Assembly: GCA_038530285.1 (NCBI GenBank)
Contig: JBCBCY010000005.1
Span: forward strand, 1-64,000
Length of the DNA stretch: 64,000 nt
Origin: JASJAR01 sp038530285
Lineage (GTDB): Bacteria; Pseudomonadota; Alphaproteobacteria; Rhodobacterales; Rhodobacteraceae
Direction: 5' to 3'
The notes below the pieces were generated by a model. It ran no database searches. It was not told where the DNA came from and saw nothing but the letters and a program-made list of their open reading frames with translations. Positions 32,206 to 41,541 of the stretch are shown here, piece after piece (within the stretch, counting starts at the first letter, position 1; every line of letters starts with the position of its first letter). A program made the position numbers and the translations under genes.

Positions 32206-34869
32206 TTATCCCTTGATCAGGTCTGTCACGGCCGCGATGGCCGCGTCGGAATTGTCGGCCGATTTGGCGCCACCTTGGGCAAGGTCGGCCCGGCCGCCAC
32301 CGCCCTTGCCGCCAAGCGCTTCAACGGCTGTTTTCACAAGGTCCACCGCCGATACCTTGTCTGTCAGGTCTGCGGTCACGCCTGCGGCCACGGCCGCCTT
32401 GCCATCGGCATCTGCGATCAGCATTACAACGCCGGATCCCAACCGGCCCTTGTGGCTGTCAATCAGGGACGGCAGCTCCTTGCCGGACACGCCGTCGACC
32501 TTTTGTAGCACCGCCTTGATGCCGCCGATGTCGGTCTCAGGCGTCGCCGCCGTATCGCCGCCGAGCGCGATTTTCTTTCTCAGATCCGCCAATTCGGCCT
32601 GCAGGGCCTTACGCTCATCCAGAAGGCTTTTGACGCGCTCAGGCACATCCGCCGCACCTGTTTTCAACGCCAATGCGGTTTCAGCCAGCCGCCGATCCTG
32701 CCCTGCCAGATAGGCATAGGCCGCCTGCCCGGTCAGCGCTTCGACCCGGCGCACACCCGCCGAGGAGGCGCTGTCGCCAAGCGATACGAACAGCCCGATA
32801 TCGCCGGTGCGCGCCACATGGGTCCCACCGCAAAGTTCCAGCGAATAGGTCTGCCCGTCGGCCCCCTTGCCGGTGTCGGCCCGGCCCATGGACACGACCC
32901 GCACCTCATCGCCATACTTTTCACCAAAGAGCGCCTGCGCCCCGATGGCGCGGGCATCGTCTGGCGTCATGATCCGGGTTTCAACGGCCGTGTTCTGGCG
33001 GATATAGGCGTTCACCTCCGCTTCGACCCGGGCCAGTTCATCCAGCGTCAACGCCTGCCCGTGGGAAAAATCGAACCGCAAGCGATCGGGCGCATTGAGC
33101 GACCCGCGTTGGGCGACGTGATCGCCCAGGGCCACGCGTAGGGCTTCATGCAAAAGGTGCGTGGCCGAATGGTTGGCGCGGACCCTGCCGCGCCGGGCAT
33201 GATCGACCATCAGATGCAGCGCCTCACCGCGCTTGAGCGACCCGCCGGCAACCGTCACCTCATGGCCGAAGATCGCACCATCGGCAAACCGCCGGGTTTG
33301 GGTGACCTTGGCCGTCACATCGCGGTTTTCAAGCGACACCATTGACCCCGTGTCACCGACCTGGCCGCCCGCCTCGCCGTAAAACGGCGTCTGGTTGACC
33401 GCGATCCAGCCCGTATCACCGTCGTTCAGCACACCAACCTGCGCGCCGTCCTTGATCAGCGCCGTGATCTGGCCTTCCGCCGTTTCCGTTTCATACCCCA
33501 GAAATTCGGTCGATCCGGATTTGTCGGCCACATCGAACCAGACGGTGGCATCCGCCGCCTCGCCCGAGCCTGACCAGGCCGCGCGCGCATTGGCTTTCTG
33601 ATCTTCCATTGCCGCATCAAAACCGGCCGTGTCCACGCCCCGGCCCTGTTCGCGCAAGGCATCCTGGGTCAAATCCAGCGGGAAGCCGTATGTGTCATAA
33701 AGCTTGAACGCCGCCGCCCCGGGCAGATCGGCCCCATCGGCAAGTCCCGCGATCTCGTCATCCAAAAGCCGCAAGCCTCGGTCCAGCGTTTCGCGAAACC
33801 GCGTTTCTTCGGACCGCAGGGTTTCTTCGATCAGCGCCTGGCCGCGCCCCAACTCGGGGAAGGCCTGCCCCATTTCGCCAACAAGAGACGGCACCAAACG
33901 ATGCATCACCGGGTCCTTGGCACCCAGCAAATGCGCGTGCCGCATCGCGCGCCGCATGATCCGCCGCAGCACGTACCCGCGCCCTTCGTTCGAGGGCATC
34001 ACCCCATCGGCGATCAGAAACGAGGTCGACCGTAGATGATCGGCGATCACCCGGTGGTGCACATTGCCCGGCCCATCGGGCGCACCATCGGTCGCATTGG
34101 CCGACGCCTCAATCAGTTTGCGCATGGTGTCGGTGTCGTAATTGTCATGGCTGCCCTGCAACAGCGCCCCGATGCGTTCCAGCCCCATGCCGGTGTCGAT
34201 CGACTGGATGTCCAAAGGCACCATCGAGCCGTCCTCGAACTGCTCGTTCTGCATGAAGACGACATTCCAGATCTCGATGAACCGGTCACCGTCTTCGTCG
34301 GGGCTGCCCGGGGGACCACCGGGGATATGATCGCCGTGATCATAGAAAATCTCGGTGCAAGGCCCGCAAGGCCCCGTCGGGCCCATCTGCCAAAAGTTGT
34401 CGGACGTGGCGATCCGAATGATCCGGTCTTCGGGCACACCGACCTTTTTCCAGATCGCGGCGGCCTCATCATCGGTGTGGTAGACCGTCACCAGCATTCG
34501 GGCAGGATCAATCCCGAACCCGTCGGTCAGCAAACCCCAGGCGTAGGGGATCGCGTCGTCCTTGAAATAGTCACCGAAGGAGAAATTCCCCAGCATCTCA
34601 AAAAACGTGTGGTGGCGTGCCGTATAGCCGACATTGTCGAGGTCGTTGTGCTTGCCACCGGCGCGCACGCATTTCTGGGAAGTCGTCGCGCGGTTGTAAT
34701 CGCGGTGCTCAAGGCCCGTGAACAGGTTTTTGAACTGCACCATGCCCGAGTTGACGAACATCAAGGTGGGGTCATTGCGCGGCACCAGGGGCGACGAGGC
34801 GACGACCTCATGATCGTTTTTCTCAAAGTAGCTTAGAAACGTAGATCGGATGTCGTTCAGGCTGGCCAT
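32206..34869 (-). CDS. alaS: Alanyl-tRNA synthetase
   Basis: Charges tRNA-Ala and edits mischarged Ser and Gly. The 887-residue protein begins MASLNDIRSTFLSYFEKNDHE as the family does. Class II motif 1 lies near SSPLVPRNDPTLMFVNSGM, the editing/zinc sites are HSATHLLH and CGGTHVARTGDIG, and the C-terminal domain includes GGGGRADLAQGG. The frame is open 113 codons upstream across the recA terminator; that part is not coding. Confidence 0.97.
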   Translation of the reverse strand: MASLNDIRSTFLSYFEKNDHEVVASSPLVPRNDPTLMFVNSGMVQFKNLFTGLEHRDYNRATTSQKCVRAGGKHNDLDNVGYTARHHTFFEMLGNFSFGDYFKDDAIPYAWGLLTDGFGIDPARMLVTVYHTDDEAAAIWKKVGVPEDRIIRIATSDNFWQMGPTGPCGPCTEIFYDHGDHIPGGPPGSPDEDGDRFIEIWNVVFMQNEQFEDGSMVPLDIQSIDTGMGLERIGALLQGSHDNYDTDTMRKLIEASANATDGAPDGPGNVHHRVIADHLRSTSFLIADGVMPSNEGRGYVLRRIMRRAMRHAHLLGAKDPVMHRLVPSLVGEMGQAFPELGRGQALIEETLRSEETRFRETLDRGLRLLDDEIAGLADGADLPGAAAFKLYDTYGFPLDLTQDALREQGRGVDTAGFDAAMEDQKANARAAWSGSGEAADATVWFDVADKSGSTEFLGYETETAEGQITALIKDGAQVGVLNDGDTGWIAVNQTPFYGEAGGQVGDTGSMVSLENRDVTAKVTQTRRFADGAIFGHEVTVAGGSLKRGEALHLMVDHARRGRVRANHSATHLLHEALRVALGDHVAQRGSLNAPDRLRFDFSHGQALTLDELARVEAEVNAYIRQNTAVETRIMTPDDARAIGAQALFGEKYGDEVRVVSMGRADTGKGADGQTYSLELCGGTHVARTGDIGLFVSLGDSASSAGVRRVEALTGQAAYAYLAGQDRRLAETALALKTGAADVPERVKSLLDERKALQAELADLRKKIALGGDTAATPETDIGGIKAVLQKVDGVSGKELPSLIDSHKGRLGSGVVMLIADADGKAAVAAGVTADLTDKVSAVDLVKTAVEALGGKGGGGRADLAQGGAKSADNSDAAIAAVTDLIKG

Positions 34870-34937
34870 ATCGTCTTTCCCGGAAATCGAAACCCGGAGA
34901 TAGCCTTGGGGCTGGGGCCTGTCCACTGCCAAGCGAG

Positions 34938-34965
34938 AAAAGACGGCGCCGTCGCACCGCCTTTT
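34938..34965 (-). terminator. Intrinsic terminator of recA
   Basis: On the minus strand AAAAGGCGGTGC pairs over all 12 positions (two G-U) with GCGCCGTCTTTT around a 4-base loop GACG, and ends in a T run. It lies between recA and alaS. Confidence 0.82.
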
Positions 34966-35032
34966 CCCAGGTATTCTCCGCCCGGGCGTCCCGGGGCGTG
35001 GGGGCGTTCGGCGCCGCCCCGGGGCGCAACCC

Positions 35033-36124
35033 TTAGCCCTCGAGGAGTGCCGCGTCGTCGTCGTCGTCTTCGCGCTTTTCGCCCTCGGGCATGTCAAAAT
35101 CCAAACCATGGGCGGCCCGGATCTTGTCTTCAATCGCGTTCGAAATCGCCGGGTTTTCGCGCAAGAAGGTCTTGGCGTTCTCGCGCCCCTGCCCGATGCG
35201 TTCATCACCGTAGGAGAACCAGGCGCCCGATTTGTCGACCACGCCGGCTTTGACGCCGAGGTCGATGAGCTCGCCCATCTTCGAAATCCCTTCGCCGTAC
35301 ATGATGTCGAATTCGACCTGTTTGAACGGCGGCGCGACCTTGTTTTTGACGACCTTCACGCGGGTGTGGTTGCCGACCACTTCGTCGCGGTCTTTCAAGG
35401 CACCGATCCGGCGGATGTCGAGGCGCACCGAGGAATAGAACTTCAGCGCATTGCCACCGGTCGTTGTTTCAGGGCTGCCAAACATCACGCCGATCTTCAT
35501 CCGGATCTGGTTGATGAAGATCACCATGCAATTCGACCGACTGATCGAGCCTGTGAGCTTGCGCATGGCCTGGCTCATCAGGCGGGCCTGCAGGCCGGGC
35601 GCGCTGTCGCCCATATCGCCTTCGAGTTCCTTTTGCGGCGTCAGGGCGGCCACGGAATCGACCACAACCATACTGACCGCACCCGAACGCACCAGCGTAT
35701 CGGTGATCTCAAGGGCTTGTTCACCGGTGTCGGGCTGCGAAATCAGCAGCTCGTCCAGATCGACACCAAGCTTGCGCGCATAGAGCGGATCAAGCGCATG
35801 TTCGGCATCAACAAAGGCGCAAACGCCGCCCTTTTTTTGTTCTTCGGCCACGCAATGCAGCGTCAGTGTTGTCTTGCCGGAGCTTTCGGGGCCGTAAATC
35901 TCGATGATCCGCCCCTTGGGCAGGCCACCGATCCCCAGCGCGATATCAAGGCCCAGCGACCCGGTCGACGTGCTTTCGATCTCAGCCACCGGATTGTCGG
36001 CGCCAAGCTTCATGATCGAGCCCTTGCCAAATTGCCGTTCGATTTGCGCCAAAGCCGAATCGAGGGCCTTTTGACGATCGCCGTCTTTTTTATTGCTCAT
36101 TTCAAGAATATCTGCCGTGGCCAT
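35033..36124 (-). CDS. recA: Recombinase A
   Basis: Strand exchange and SOS co-protease. The 363-residue protein has Walker A GPESSGKTT, the L1/L2 DNA-binding loops (about 157-164 and FINQIRMKIGVMFGSPETTTGG) and an acidic C-terminal tail. A Shine-Dalgarno AAGGAG lies 9 bases before the ATG. Regulation is shown by an alphaproteobacterial LexA box at 36177-36191. cckA lies upstream on the same strand. Confidence 0.98.
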   Translation of the reverse strand: MATADILEMSNKKDGDRQKALDSALAQIERQFGKGSIMKLGADNPVAEIESTSTGSLGLDIALGIGGLPKGRIIEIYGPESSGKTTLTLHCVAEEQKKGGVCAFVDAEHALDPLYARKLGVDLDELLISQPDTGEQALEITDTLVRSGAVSMVVVDSVAALTPQKELEGDMGDSAPGLQARLMSQAMRKLTGSISRSNCMVIFINQIRMKIGVMFGSPETTTGGNALKFYSSVRLDIRRIGALKDRDEVVGNHTRVKVVKNKVAPPFKQVEFDIMYGEGISKMGELIDLGVKAGVVDKSGAWFSYGDERIGQGRENAKTFLRENPAISNAIEDKIRAAHGLDFDMPEGEKREDDDDDAALLEG

Positions 36125-36176
36125 GGGGTTTCGCTCCTTATTTCATACGCTCGCCTGGGCGGCAATGACTGCTCAT

Positions 36177-36191
36177 GTTCGCCTCTTGTTC
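36177..36191. promoter_or_regulatory. LexA (SOS) box of recA, alphaproteobacterial type
   Basis: GTTC-GCCTCTT-GTTC matches exactly the direct-repeat box GTTC-N7-GTTC described for Rhodobacter and rhizobia, 53 bases before the recA ATG. It differs from the E. coli palindrome, which supports the taxonomic placement. Confidence 0.85.
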
Positions 36192-36290
36192 TGGCTTTGA
36201 TGTATGAGACCAAACCGCGAACATCGCAACAGTTTTCGTAAAATTGTTCTGAAGGGGAATCAGTTAAGGACGCGTTACCGCGCCTTGAAT

Positions 36291-38600
36291 TCAGTCCAAT
36301 TGTGCTTGAACTGTCGACGTCAAATCATTGAGCGAAAACGGTTTTGGCAGAAAGACCGCATTGGGAATACGCGCCTGGCTTTCAGATACCGCGTCTTCGG
36401 CATAGCCCGAAACGAAGACGACTTTGGTGTTGGGGCGTTGCTTAAGCGCCTCACGCACCCAGGTCGGGCCGTCCATGCCGGGCATGACAACATCCGTCAC
36501 AAAGACATCAATCGACAAATCACCGTCTTCAAGGGTCTTCAGGGCGGCTTCTGCGCTGTCGGCTTCCACCACTGTGTAGCCCCGCATCCGCAAGGCCCGG
36601 GATGCAAACGCGCGCACGGGGGCTTCGTCTTCCACCAGCAAAACCGCGCCTTGCCCGTGTTTCACGGCCGTGCTTGGAACAGCATCGATCACGTCAGCTG
36701 TATTTTCTTCGGGCCGCACATGGGCTTGCAGGTAAATCGAAAAAGTCGTGCCCGTGCCGACGGTGCTGTCGGCAAAAATGAACCCGCCGGTTTGTTTTAT
36801 GATCCCATATGCGGTCGACAGGCCCAGGCCGGTGCCCTCGCCCGGTTTTTTCGTCGACCAGAAGGGCACGAAGATTTTCGACAGATTCTCCATCGAGATG
36901 CCGCTGCCTTCGTCAGACACCCGAACCACCACATATTCGCCCGCGGGCACTTCCACCTGGTCGCGCGACATCGGCTCAATCAAACGCTCACCGCGGGTAT
37001 CGATGCGAATCTCACCGCCGCTGGCCATGGCATCGCGGGCATTGACCACAAGGTTCATGATGACCTGTTCAAGCTGGCGTTTGTCGGCGCGCACCAGTTG
37101 CAGATCGACATCGTGATCCAGCGTCAGGCGGACCTTCTCGCCCACCAGCCGGTTCAACAGATGGGTCAAATCGGACATCGTCTCGCGCAGATCTAGATAT
37201 TCCAGCTGCAGTTGCTGCTTGCGTGAAAACGCCAGCAATTGGCCGACCAGGCTGGCCGCGCGGTTGGCATTCTGGTGGATCTGGATGAGGTCGGCGTATT
37301 CGGGGTCGGCCTCTTCATGGCGCAACAACAGAAGATCGCAATGGCCCGAGATCGCGGTCAACAGGTTGTTGAAATCATGGGCCACGCCGCCAGCCAATTG
37401 CCCGATCGCCTGCATTTTCTGGCTTTGCACGAACTGCGCCTCAAGCGTTTTCAACTCGGTGGCATCGTTCAGCACGGCCACCAGTGCGGTTTCACCGTCA
37501 TCCTCAATCCGGCCAAGGGTTATCTGCAGAAACACGTCTTGCGCGGGCAGGATCGCGCGCACAACTTCCGTTTGGTTCAGCCCGTGACCGCGCGTGGCAT
37601 CGGCCAGCCAGTCCGACACCGGGCGCCCCAGACCTTCGACAAGGTCCGACAAATGGGTGCCCAAAGGCGCGCGGTGGGCCAGAAGATCGCGCGCGATCCT
37701 GTTGGCCATCTGGATATCGCCGGTCCGCCCGATCTTCAGCATCGGCACGGGCAAAGCGTCGAAAAACTGCCAATCGTTGCCATGTGCGCCCAAAGCCACC
37801 GGGGGCAGCACATAGACTTCGCGCCGGGCAGAGGCGGTCACGACTTCGAAAAGTGCCACCTTTGTGGGGCCATCCGTGGCGGCCAAGATGTGATTGCCAC
37901 CCGACCGGATCGGAAGATCAGACACAATTGCCTCAAGCGTGTCTGCGCTCTGCCCCAACATCCGGACCATCGCGTCGTTCATATAGGGCACGTCACCCGA
38001 TTTGGTATGAACGAACATGGGGATCGCCAGGCTTTCGGGGGCAGCACCGGTGGCGGTTACGCGGTCTTGCGCATCGTCAAACCGCCACAACAAACAATCG
38101 GCGGCGATCTTGTGGGCCTGCAGGCGAAGCGTGCCACGCCGCAGGGTCAGGTCTTCGGCCGCCCGGCCCTGTTCTTCCGCGATGGCCTGAATGCGCCGGA
38201 CAAGCGGCCCCGGCGAGGCCACAAGCTCAGCCAGGATGGTCACAATCGACCCACCCGACACGGGCCCGAAGCGCGACACGGCGGCTTCATTGGCGTAGAC
38301 GACAAAGCCGTTTCGGTCCGCCGAGACGCAAGGTGTGGCGTCATTTTCGATTGTGTTGGCCAGGGTCGCGCGCAACAGGCGCAGACTGCGCTGGCGCGCC
38401 CAGGACAGCGCCGCCAAGGCAAGCCCCAGGGCACCGATGGCGGCGCCGGAAAACAAAAAACCCAATCCGACCGGCGAGCCTTGCAGCACGAAGGACACCG
38501 CCAGAAACACCGCAGCCAGCCCCAGGATGACATCGATCCTGGGCGCGAGACGACGCATCGTCCTATGCAGCGTGGTGGTGACCCCTACTGATGACGTCAC
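36291..38600 (-). CDS. cckA: Hybrid sensor kinase CckA (CtrA pathway)
   Basis: A 769-residue hybrid histidine kinase. Two membrane segments lie at about residues 24-64, then PAS-like regions (about 80-370), the HisKA dimerisation helix with phospho-acceptor His in GQLAGGVAHDFNNLL, the ATPase domain (NLVVNARDAM, DEGSGI, GTGLGLSTAYGI) and a C-terminal receiver with Asp in VTDVVMPGMDG. In alphaproteobacteria CckA phosphorylates CtrA through ChpT. In Rhodobacterales CtrA controls motility, chemotaxis and gene transfer agents rather than viability. A perfect CtrA-type site is 50 bases upstream. Confidence 0.93.
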   Translation of the reverse strand: MTSSVGVTTTLHRTMRRLAPRIDVILGLAAVFLAVSFVLQGSPVGLGFLFSGAAIGALGLALAALSWARQRSLRLLRATLANTIENDATPCVSADRNGFVVYANEAAVSRFGPVSGGSIVTILAELVASPGPLVRRIQAIAEEQGRAAEDLTLRRGTLRLQAHKIAADCLLWRFDDAQDRVTATGAAPESLAIPMFVHTKSGDVPYMNDAMVRMLGQSADTLEAIVSDLPIRSGGNHILAATDGPTKVALFEVVTASARREVYVLPPVALGAHGNDWQFFDALPVPMLKIGRTGDIQMANRIARDLLAHRAPLGTHLSDLVEGLGRPVSDWLADATRGHGLNQTEVVRAILPAQDVFLQITLGRIEDDGETALVAVLNDATELKTLEAQFVQSQKMQAIGQLAGGVAHDFNNLLTAISGHCDLLLLRHEEADPEYADLIQIHQNANRAASLVGQLLAFSRKQQLQLEYLDLRETMSDLTHLLNRLVGEKVRLTLDHDVDLQLVRADKRQLEQVIMNLVVNARDAMASGGEIRIDTRGERLIEPMSRDQVEVPAGEYVVVRVSDEGSGISMENLSKIFVPFWSTKKPGEGTGLGLSTAYGIIKQTGGFIFADSTVGTGTTFSIYLQAHVRPEENTADVIDAVPSTAVKHGQGAVLLVEDEAPVRAFASRALRMRGYTVVEADSAEAALKTLEDGDLSIDVFVTDVVMPGMDGPTWVREALKQRPNTKVVFVSGYAEDAVSESQARIPNAVFLPKPFSLNDLTSTVQAQLD

Positions 38601-38649
38601 AATGTCCCCGTTTGGTTGATTCGGTGCCGAAAGTTTTCGCCAAGCATCG

Positions 38650-38664
38650 TTAACCCGACCTTAA
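38650..38664. promoter_or_regulatory. CtrA-type binding site upstream of cckA
   Basis: TTAA-CCCGACC-TTAA matches the full CtrA consensus TTAA-N7-TTAA without mismatch. It lies 50 bases before the cckA start codon in a 99-base gap, a position suitable for promoter control. The words are seen; CtrA binding is inference. Confidence 0.7.
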
Positions 38665-38699
38665 ACCAGCGGACGAGCACAACCAATAGTAGATTAGTT

Positions 38700-39875
38700 T
38701 TATCTCTTTTCTAGTATAGAGACATAAAATCCATCACCGCCTTCCAGCGGCGAGAAGGCCCGCTGGGTTATGATGTGCCAATCCGGGTGCCGGTCAAGAA
38801 AGGCGGAAAGCCTGCCCTGGTTTTCAGCCCGCAGCAGCGAACAGGTCGCATAGGCCAAGCGGCCTTGGGGCGCGACATGACCGACCGCATGGTCCAGAAT
38901 TTGATCCTGAAGGGCCGTCAGGTCGGCCAGACGATCAGCGGTCAGGTCCCAGCGCGCTTCGGGTTGGCGACGCCATGCGCCGGACCCCGAACAGGGCGCA
39001 TCGACCAAAACCAGATCAAAACGCGCCTTTGGGTCAAGGTCTTGGGGTGCTTTGACATCGATCGCTGCGCCAGCGCGCACGGCCCGGTCCGGTATGTCCT
39101 TCATCCGGTCGGGGGCCGCATCATGGGCTGTCACCGACCAGCCAAATGCCGCCATTGCAAGGGCTTTGCCCCCGCCACCGGCGCAGTAATCCAGGGCGCG
39201 GCCTGCCCCTATCGGTGGTCCGAGCCTGGCCACCAGCGCTTGCGAGGCCGCATCCTGCAATTCAACCAGACCGTCTGTGTAGGCACGCGACTGGCGCAGG
39301 CGGCGCGCGTTTTCGGTCACTTCAAGTGCGGTATCGGCCAGGGGATGGGCGAAGGCTGCGATTGTGTCTTCGCGCAGCGCGGCCACCGCGGCGTCTGACG
39401 TCGTTTTAAGGGTGTTCACCCGCAGATGCACCGGCGCGCGCGCCTGCATCACCGACATCACGGCGGGCAGGTCCGCCCCCAAACTCGCTTCCAACTGGGG
39501 GGCCAGCCAATCGGGGTAATCATAACGCACCGGGTCGGGCCAAGTGTCGATCGCGGGGGGTGCATATCCGGCCTCATCAGGCGAATGCGGCGGCGGTCCG
39601 TAGCCCTGGCCCGAAAACACCTGGGACATGTCTGCGCCAGTTGCCCGCACCCAGCCCAGCATCAAACCCCGGCCCGTCTCGGCCCCGCCCCACATCGCGA
39701 AACTGCGCCGCTGGCGGATCGCATCGAACACATGATCGCGGATCGCGGCGCGGTCTTTTGATCCCGCAAAGCGGTTGGCGCGGCCCCATGTGGTCAGCAC
39801 TTTTTCCGCCGCTTCGCCCGACAGGACGCGGTCGAGGATTTCAATGGCAGCGGCCACCCGTGCGGCGGGCGTCAT
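38700..39875 (-). CDS. RsmB/NOP-family RNA cytosine methyltransferase
   Basis: A 391-residue SAM-dependent methyltransferase. It has an N-terminal NusB-like helical region (about 1-110), the SAM-binding segment DYCAGGGGKALAMA, and both catalytic Cys motifs: DAPCSGSGAWRR and YATCSLLRAENQ. RsmB makes m5C967 in 16S rRNA, which is the likely substrate, though other paralogues are similar. It starts 18 bases after guaB and is probably in its operon. Confidence 0.88.
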   Translation of the reverse strand: MTPAARVAAAIEILDRVLSGEAAEKVLTTWGRANRFAGSKDRAAIRDHVFDAIRQRRSFAMWGGAETGRGLMLGWVRATGADMSQVFSGQGYGPPPHSPDEAGYAPPAIDTWPDPVRYDYPDWLAPQLEASLGADLPAVMSVMQARAPVHLRVNTLKTTSDAAVAALREDTIAAFAHPLADTALEVTENARRLRQSRAYTDGLVELQDAASQALVARLGPPIGAGRALDYCAGGGGKALAMAAFGWSVTAHDAAPDRMKDIPDRAVRAGAAIDVKAPQDLDPKARFDLVLVDAPCSGSGAWRRQPEARWDLTADRLADLTALQDQILDHAVGHVAPQGRLAYATCSLLRAENQGRLSAFLDRHPDWHIITQRAFSPLEGGDGFYVSILEKR

Positions 39876-39893
39876 GACGTGGGGGTCATGGGT

Positions 39894-41339
39894 CTAGCCC
39901 GTCCGGTAGTTCGGCGCTTCGCGGGTGATCGTCACGTCGTGGACATGGCTTTCCTTCAGCCCGGCCCCGGTGATCCGAACAAACCGGCAATTCTGGCGCA
40001 TCGCGTCGATATCAGCCGACCCGGTATAGCCCATGGCCGCGCGCAAGCCGCCCACCAATTGGTGGATCACCTGGCCGGCCGAGCCCTTGTAGGGCACCTG
40101 GCCTTCGATCCCTTCGGGCACCAGCTTGTCAGAGGCCGCGTCCTTCTGGAAATACCGATCAGCTGACCCGCGCGCCATGGCCCCAAGCGACCCCATGCCC
40201 CGGTAGGATTTGAACGAGCGGCCCTGATAGAGGATCACCTCGCCGGGGCTTTCATCGGTGCCTGCGATCATGGACCCGACCATCGCGCAGGACGCGCCCG
40301 CCGCGATCGCCTTGGCAAAATCGCCCGAAAACTTGATGCCGCCGTCTGCAATGACAGGCGTATCGCCTGCCGCGGCCGCGCAATCCATGATCGCGGTCAG
40401 CTGCGGCACGCCCACGCCGGCGACCATGCGCGTGGTGCAGATGGACCCCGGCCCGATCCCGACCTTGACCGCGTCAGCCCCGGCATCGATCAGCGCCTTT
40501 GTGGCCTCACCCGTGGCGACATTGCCCGCAATGATCTGCACCTCATTTGAAAGCGCCTTGGCGCGCCGGACCGCTTCGCCCACGGCGGCCGAATGCCCGT
40601 GCGCGGTGTCGATCACGATGATGTCGACGCCAGCGTCCACCAATTGTTCGGACCGCGCGAAGCCCGCATCGCCCACCGTGGTGGCGGCGGCCACGCGCAG
40701 CCGACCCAGCTTGTCTTTGCAGGCCACGGGGTTGAGGACGGCTTGTTCACTGTCTTTCAGGGTCAAAAGCCCGGTGAGCTTGCCTGCGCCATCGGTGACC
40801 AGAAGCTTTTCGATCCGTCGCGCCTTCATCAGGCTTTTGGCCTCTTCCAGATCGGCCGGTTCGGTCAGGACAGCCAGGTTATCGGAGGTCATCATCACCC
40901 GCACCGGGGTGGCATCATCGGTTGCAAAGCGCATGTCGCGGTTGGTGACGATCCCCACGAGCCGTCCGTCCTGGACCACCGGAAACCCCGTGACCCGGTA
41001 GCGCGCCTGCAGCGCCTTGGCATCCGCCAGCGTCTGCTCGGGCGTCAGCGTGATCGGGTTGTAAACAATACCCGAGACAAAGCGTTTGACCCGGCGCACC
41101 TGCTGGGCTTGTTCAGCGATATCGAGGTTGCGGTGGATCACGCCCATCCCGCCGGCCTGCGCCATGGTGATCGCCATGCGGGCTTCGGTCACGGTGTCCA
41201 TGGCCGAGGATACCAGCGGGATGTTCATATCGATCGCACGGGTGATGCGGGTGCGGGTGTCGGCGTCCGACGGCAGCACGGTGCTGGCGGCCGGTTCCAA
41301 AAGGACATCGTCGAAGGTGAGCGCCTCGCGAATCGTCAT
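39894..41339 (-). CDS. guaB: IMP dehydrogenase
   Basis: Oxidises IMP to XMP, the step before GuaA. The 481-residue protein has the (beta/alpha)8 barrel with catalytic Cys in GPGSICTTRMVAGVG, and a pair of CBS domains between about residues 93 and 205 (VRRVKRFVSGIV to GLLTLKDSEQAVL). The flap GMGSLGAMARGSADRYFQ is intact. Phased GCGTATG repeats are found about 80 bases upstream. Confidence 0.97.
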   Translation of the reverse strand: MTIREALTFDDVLLEPAASTVLPSDADTRTRITRAIDMNIPLVSSAMDTVTEARMAITMAQAGGMGVIHRNLDIAEQAQQVRRVKRFVSGIVYNPITLTPEQTLADAKALQARYRVTGFPVVQDGRLVGIVTNRDMRFATDDATPVRVMMTSDNLAVLTEPADLEEAKSLMKARRIEKLLVTDGAGKLTGLLTLKDSEQAVLNPVACKDKLGRLRVAAATTVGDAGFARSEQLVDAGVDIIVIDTAHGHSAAVGEAVRRAKALSNEVQIIAGNVATGEATKALIDAGADAVKVGIGPGSICTTRMVAGVGVPQLTAIMDCAAAAGDTPVIADGGIKFSGDFAKAIAAGASCAMVGSMIAGTDESPGEVILYQGRSFKSYRGMGSLGAMARGSADRYFQKDAASDKLVPEGIEGQVPYKGSAGQVIHQLVGGLRAAMGYTGSADIDAMRQNCRFVRITGAGLKESHVHDVTITREAPNYRTG

Positions 41340-41394
41340 AGGGTAAGCTCCTTGGCGACGGGTTCGTTTGACGCGTCCCTATCGCATGGGGACT

Positions 41395-41438
41395 GCGCGA
41401 CGGAAAGGGCGAAATCGGCGTATGCAAAGCGTATGACA
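41395..41438. repeat. 43-base direct repeat, copy A, with phased GCGTATG words
   Basis: GCGCGACGGAAAGGGCGAAA continues into two GCGTATG words exactly 11 bases apart (41418 and 41429). A second copy at 42291-42341 is about 85% identical. Copy A is in the guaB upstream region, so it may include its promoter or a regulator site; the 11-base period suits binding to one face of the helix. Confidence 0.6.
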
Positions 41439-41541
41439 CATTGTATTCGAACCTTATGACACTGACGACGCCCAAAAAGAGACCACCCGCTTGCCCGGCA
41501 GCGTCGCGATTTGCGTATTTGAAAAGCGAAGAAGCCCGCAA

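Noticed and set aside
34870..35208. N-terminal extension of alaS by 113 codons
   Set aside because: The extension crosses the recA terminator and the recA 3' end, while family similarity starts exactly at MASLNDIRSTF.
36264..36278. TTAA-N7-TTAC as a CtrA site for recA
   Set aside because: It lies at the end of cckA, about 150 bases before recA, has one mismatch, and the recA promoter region is already explained by the SOS box.
37239..38591. A 450-codon open frame opposite cckA
   Set aside because: Same antisense effect; cckA on the other strand has all kinase motifs.
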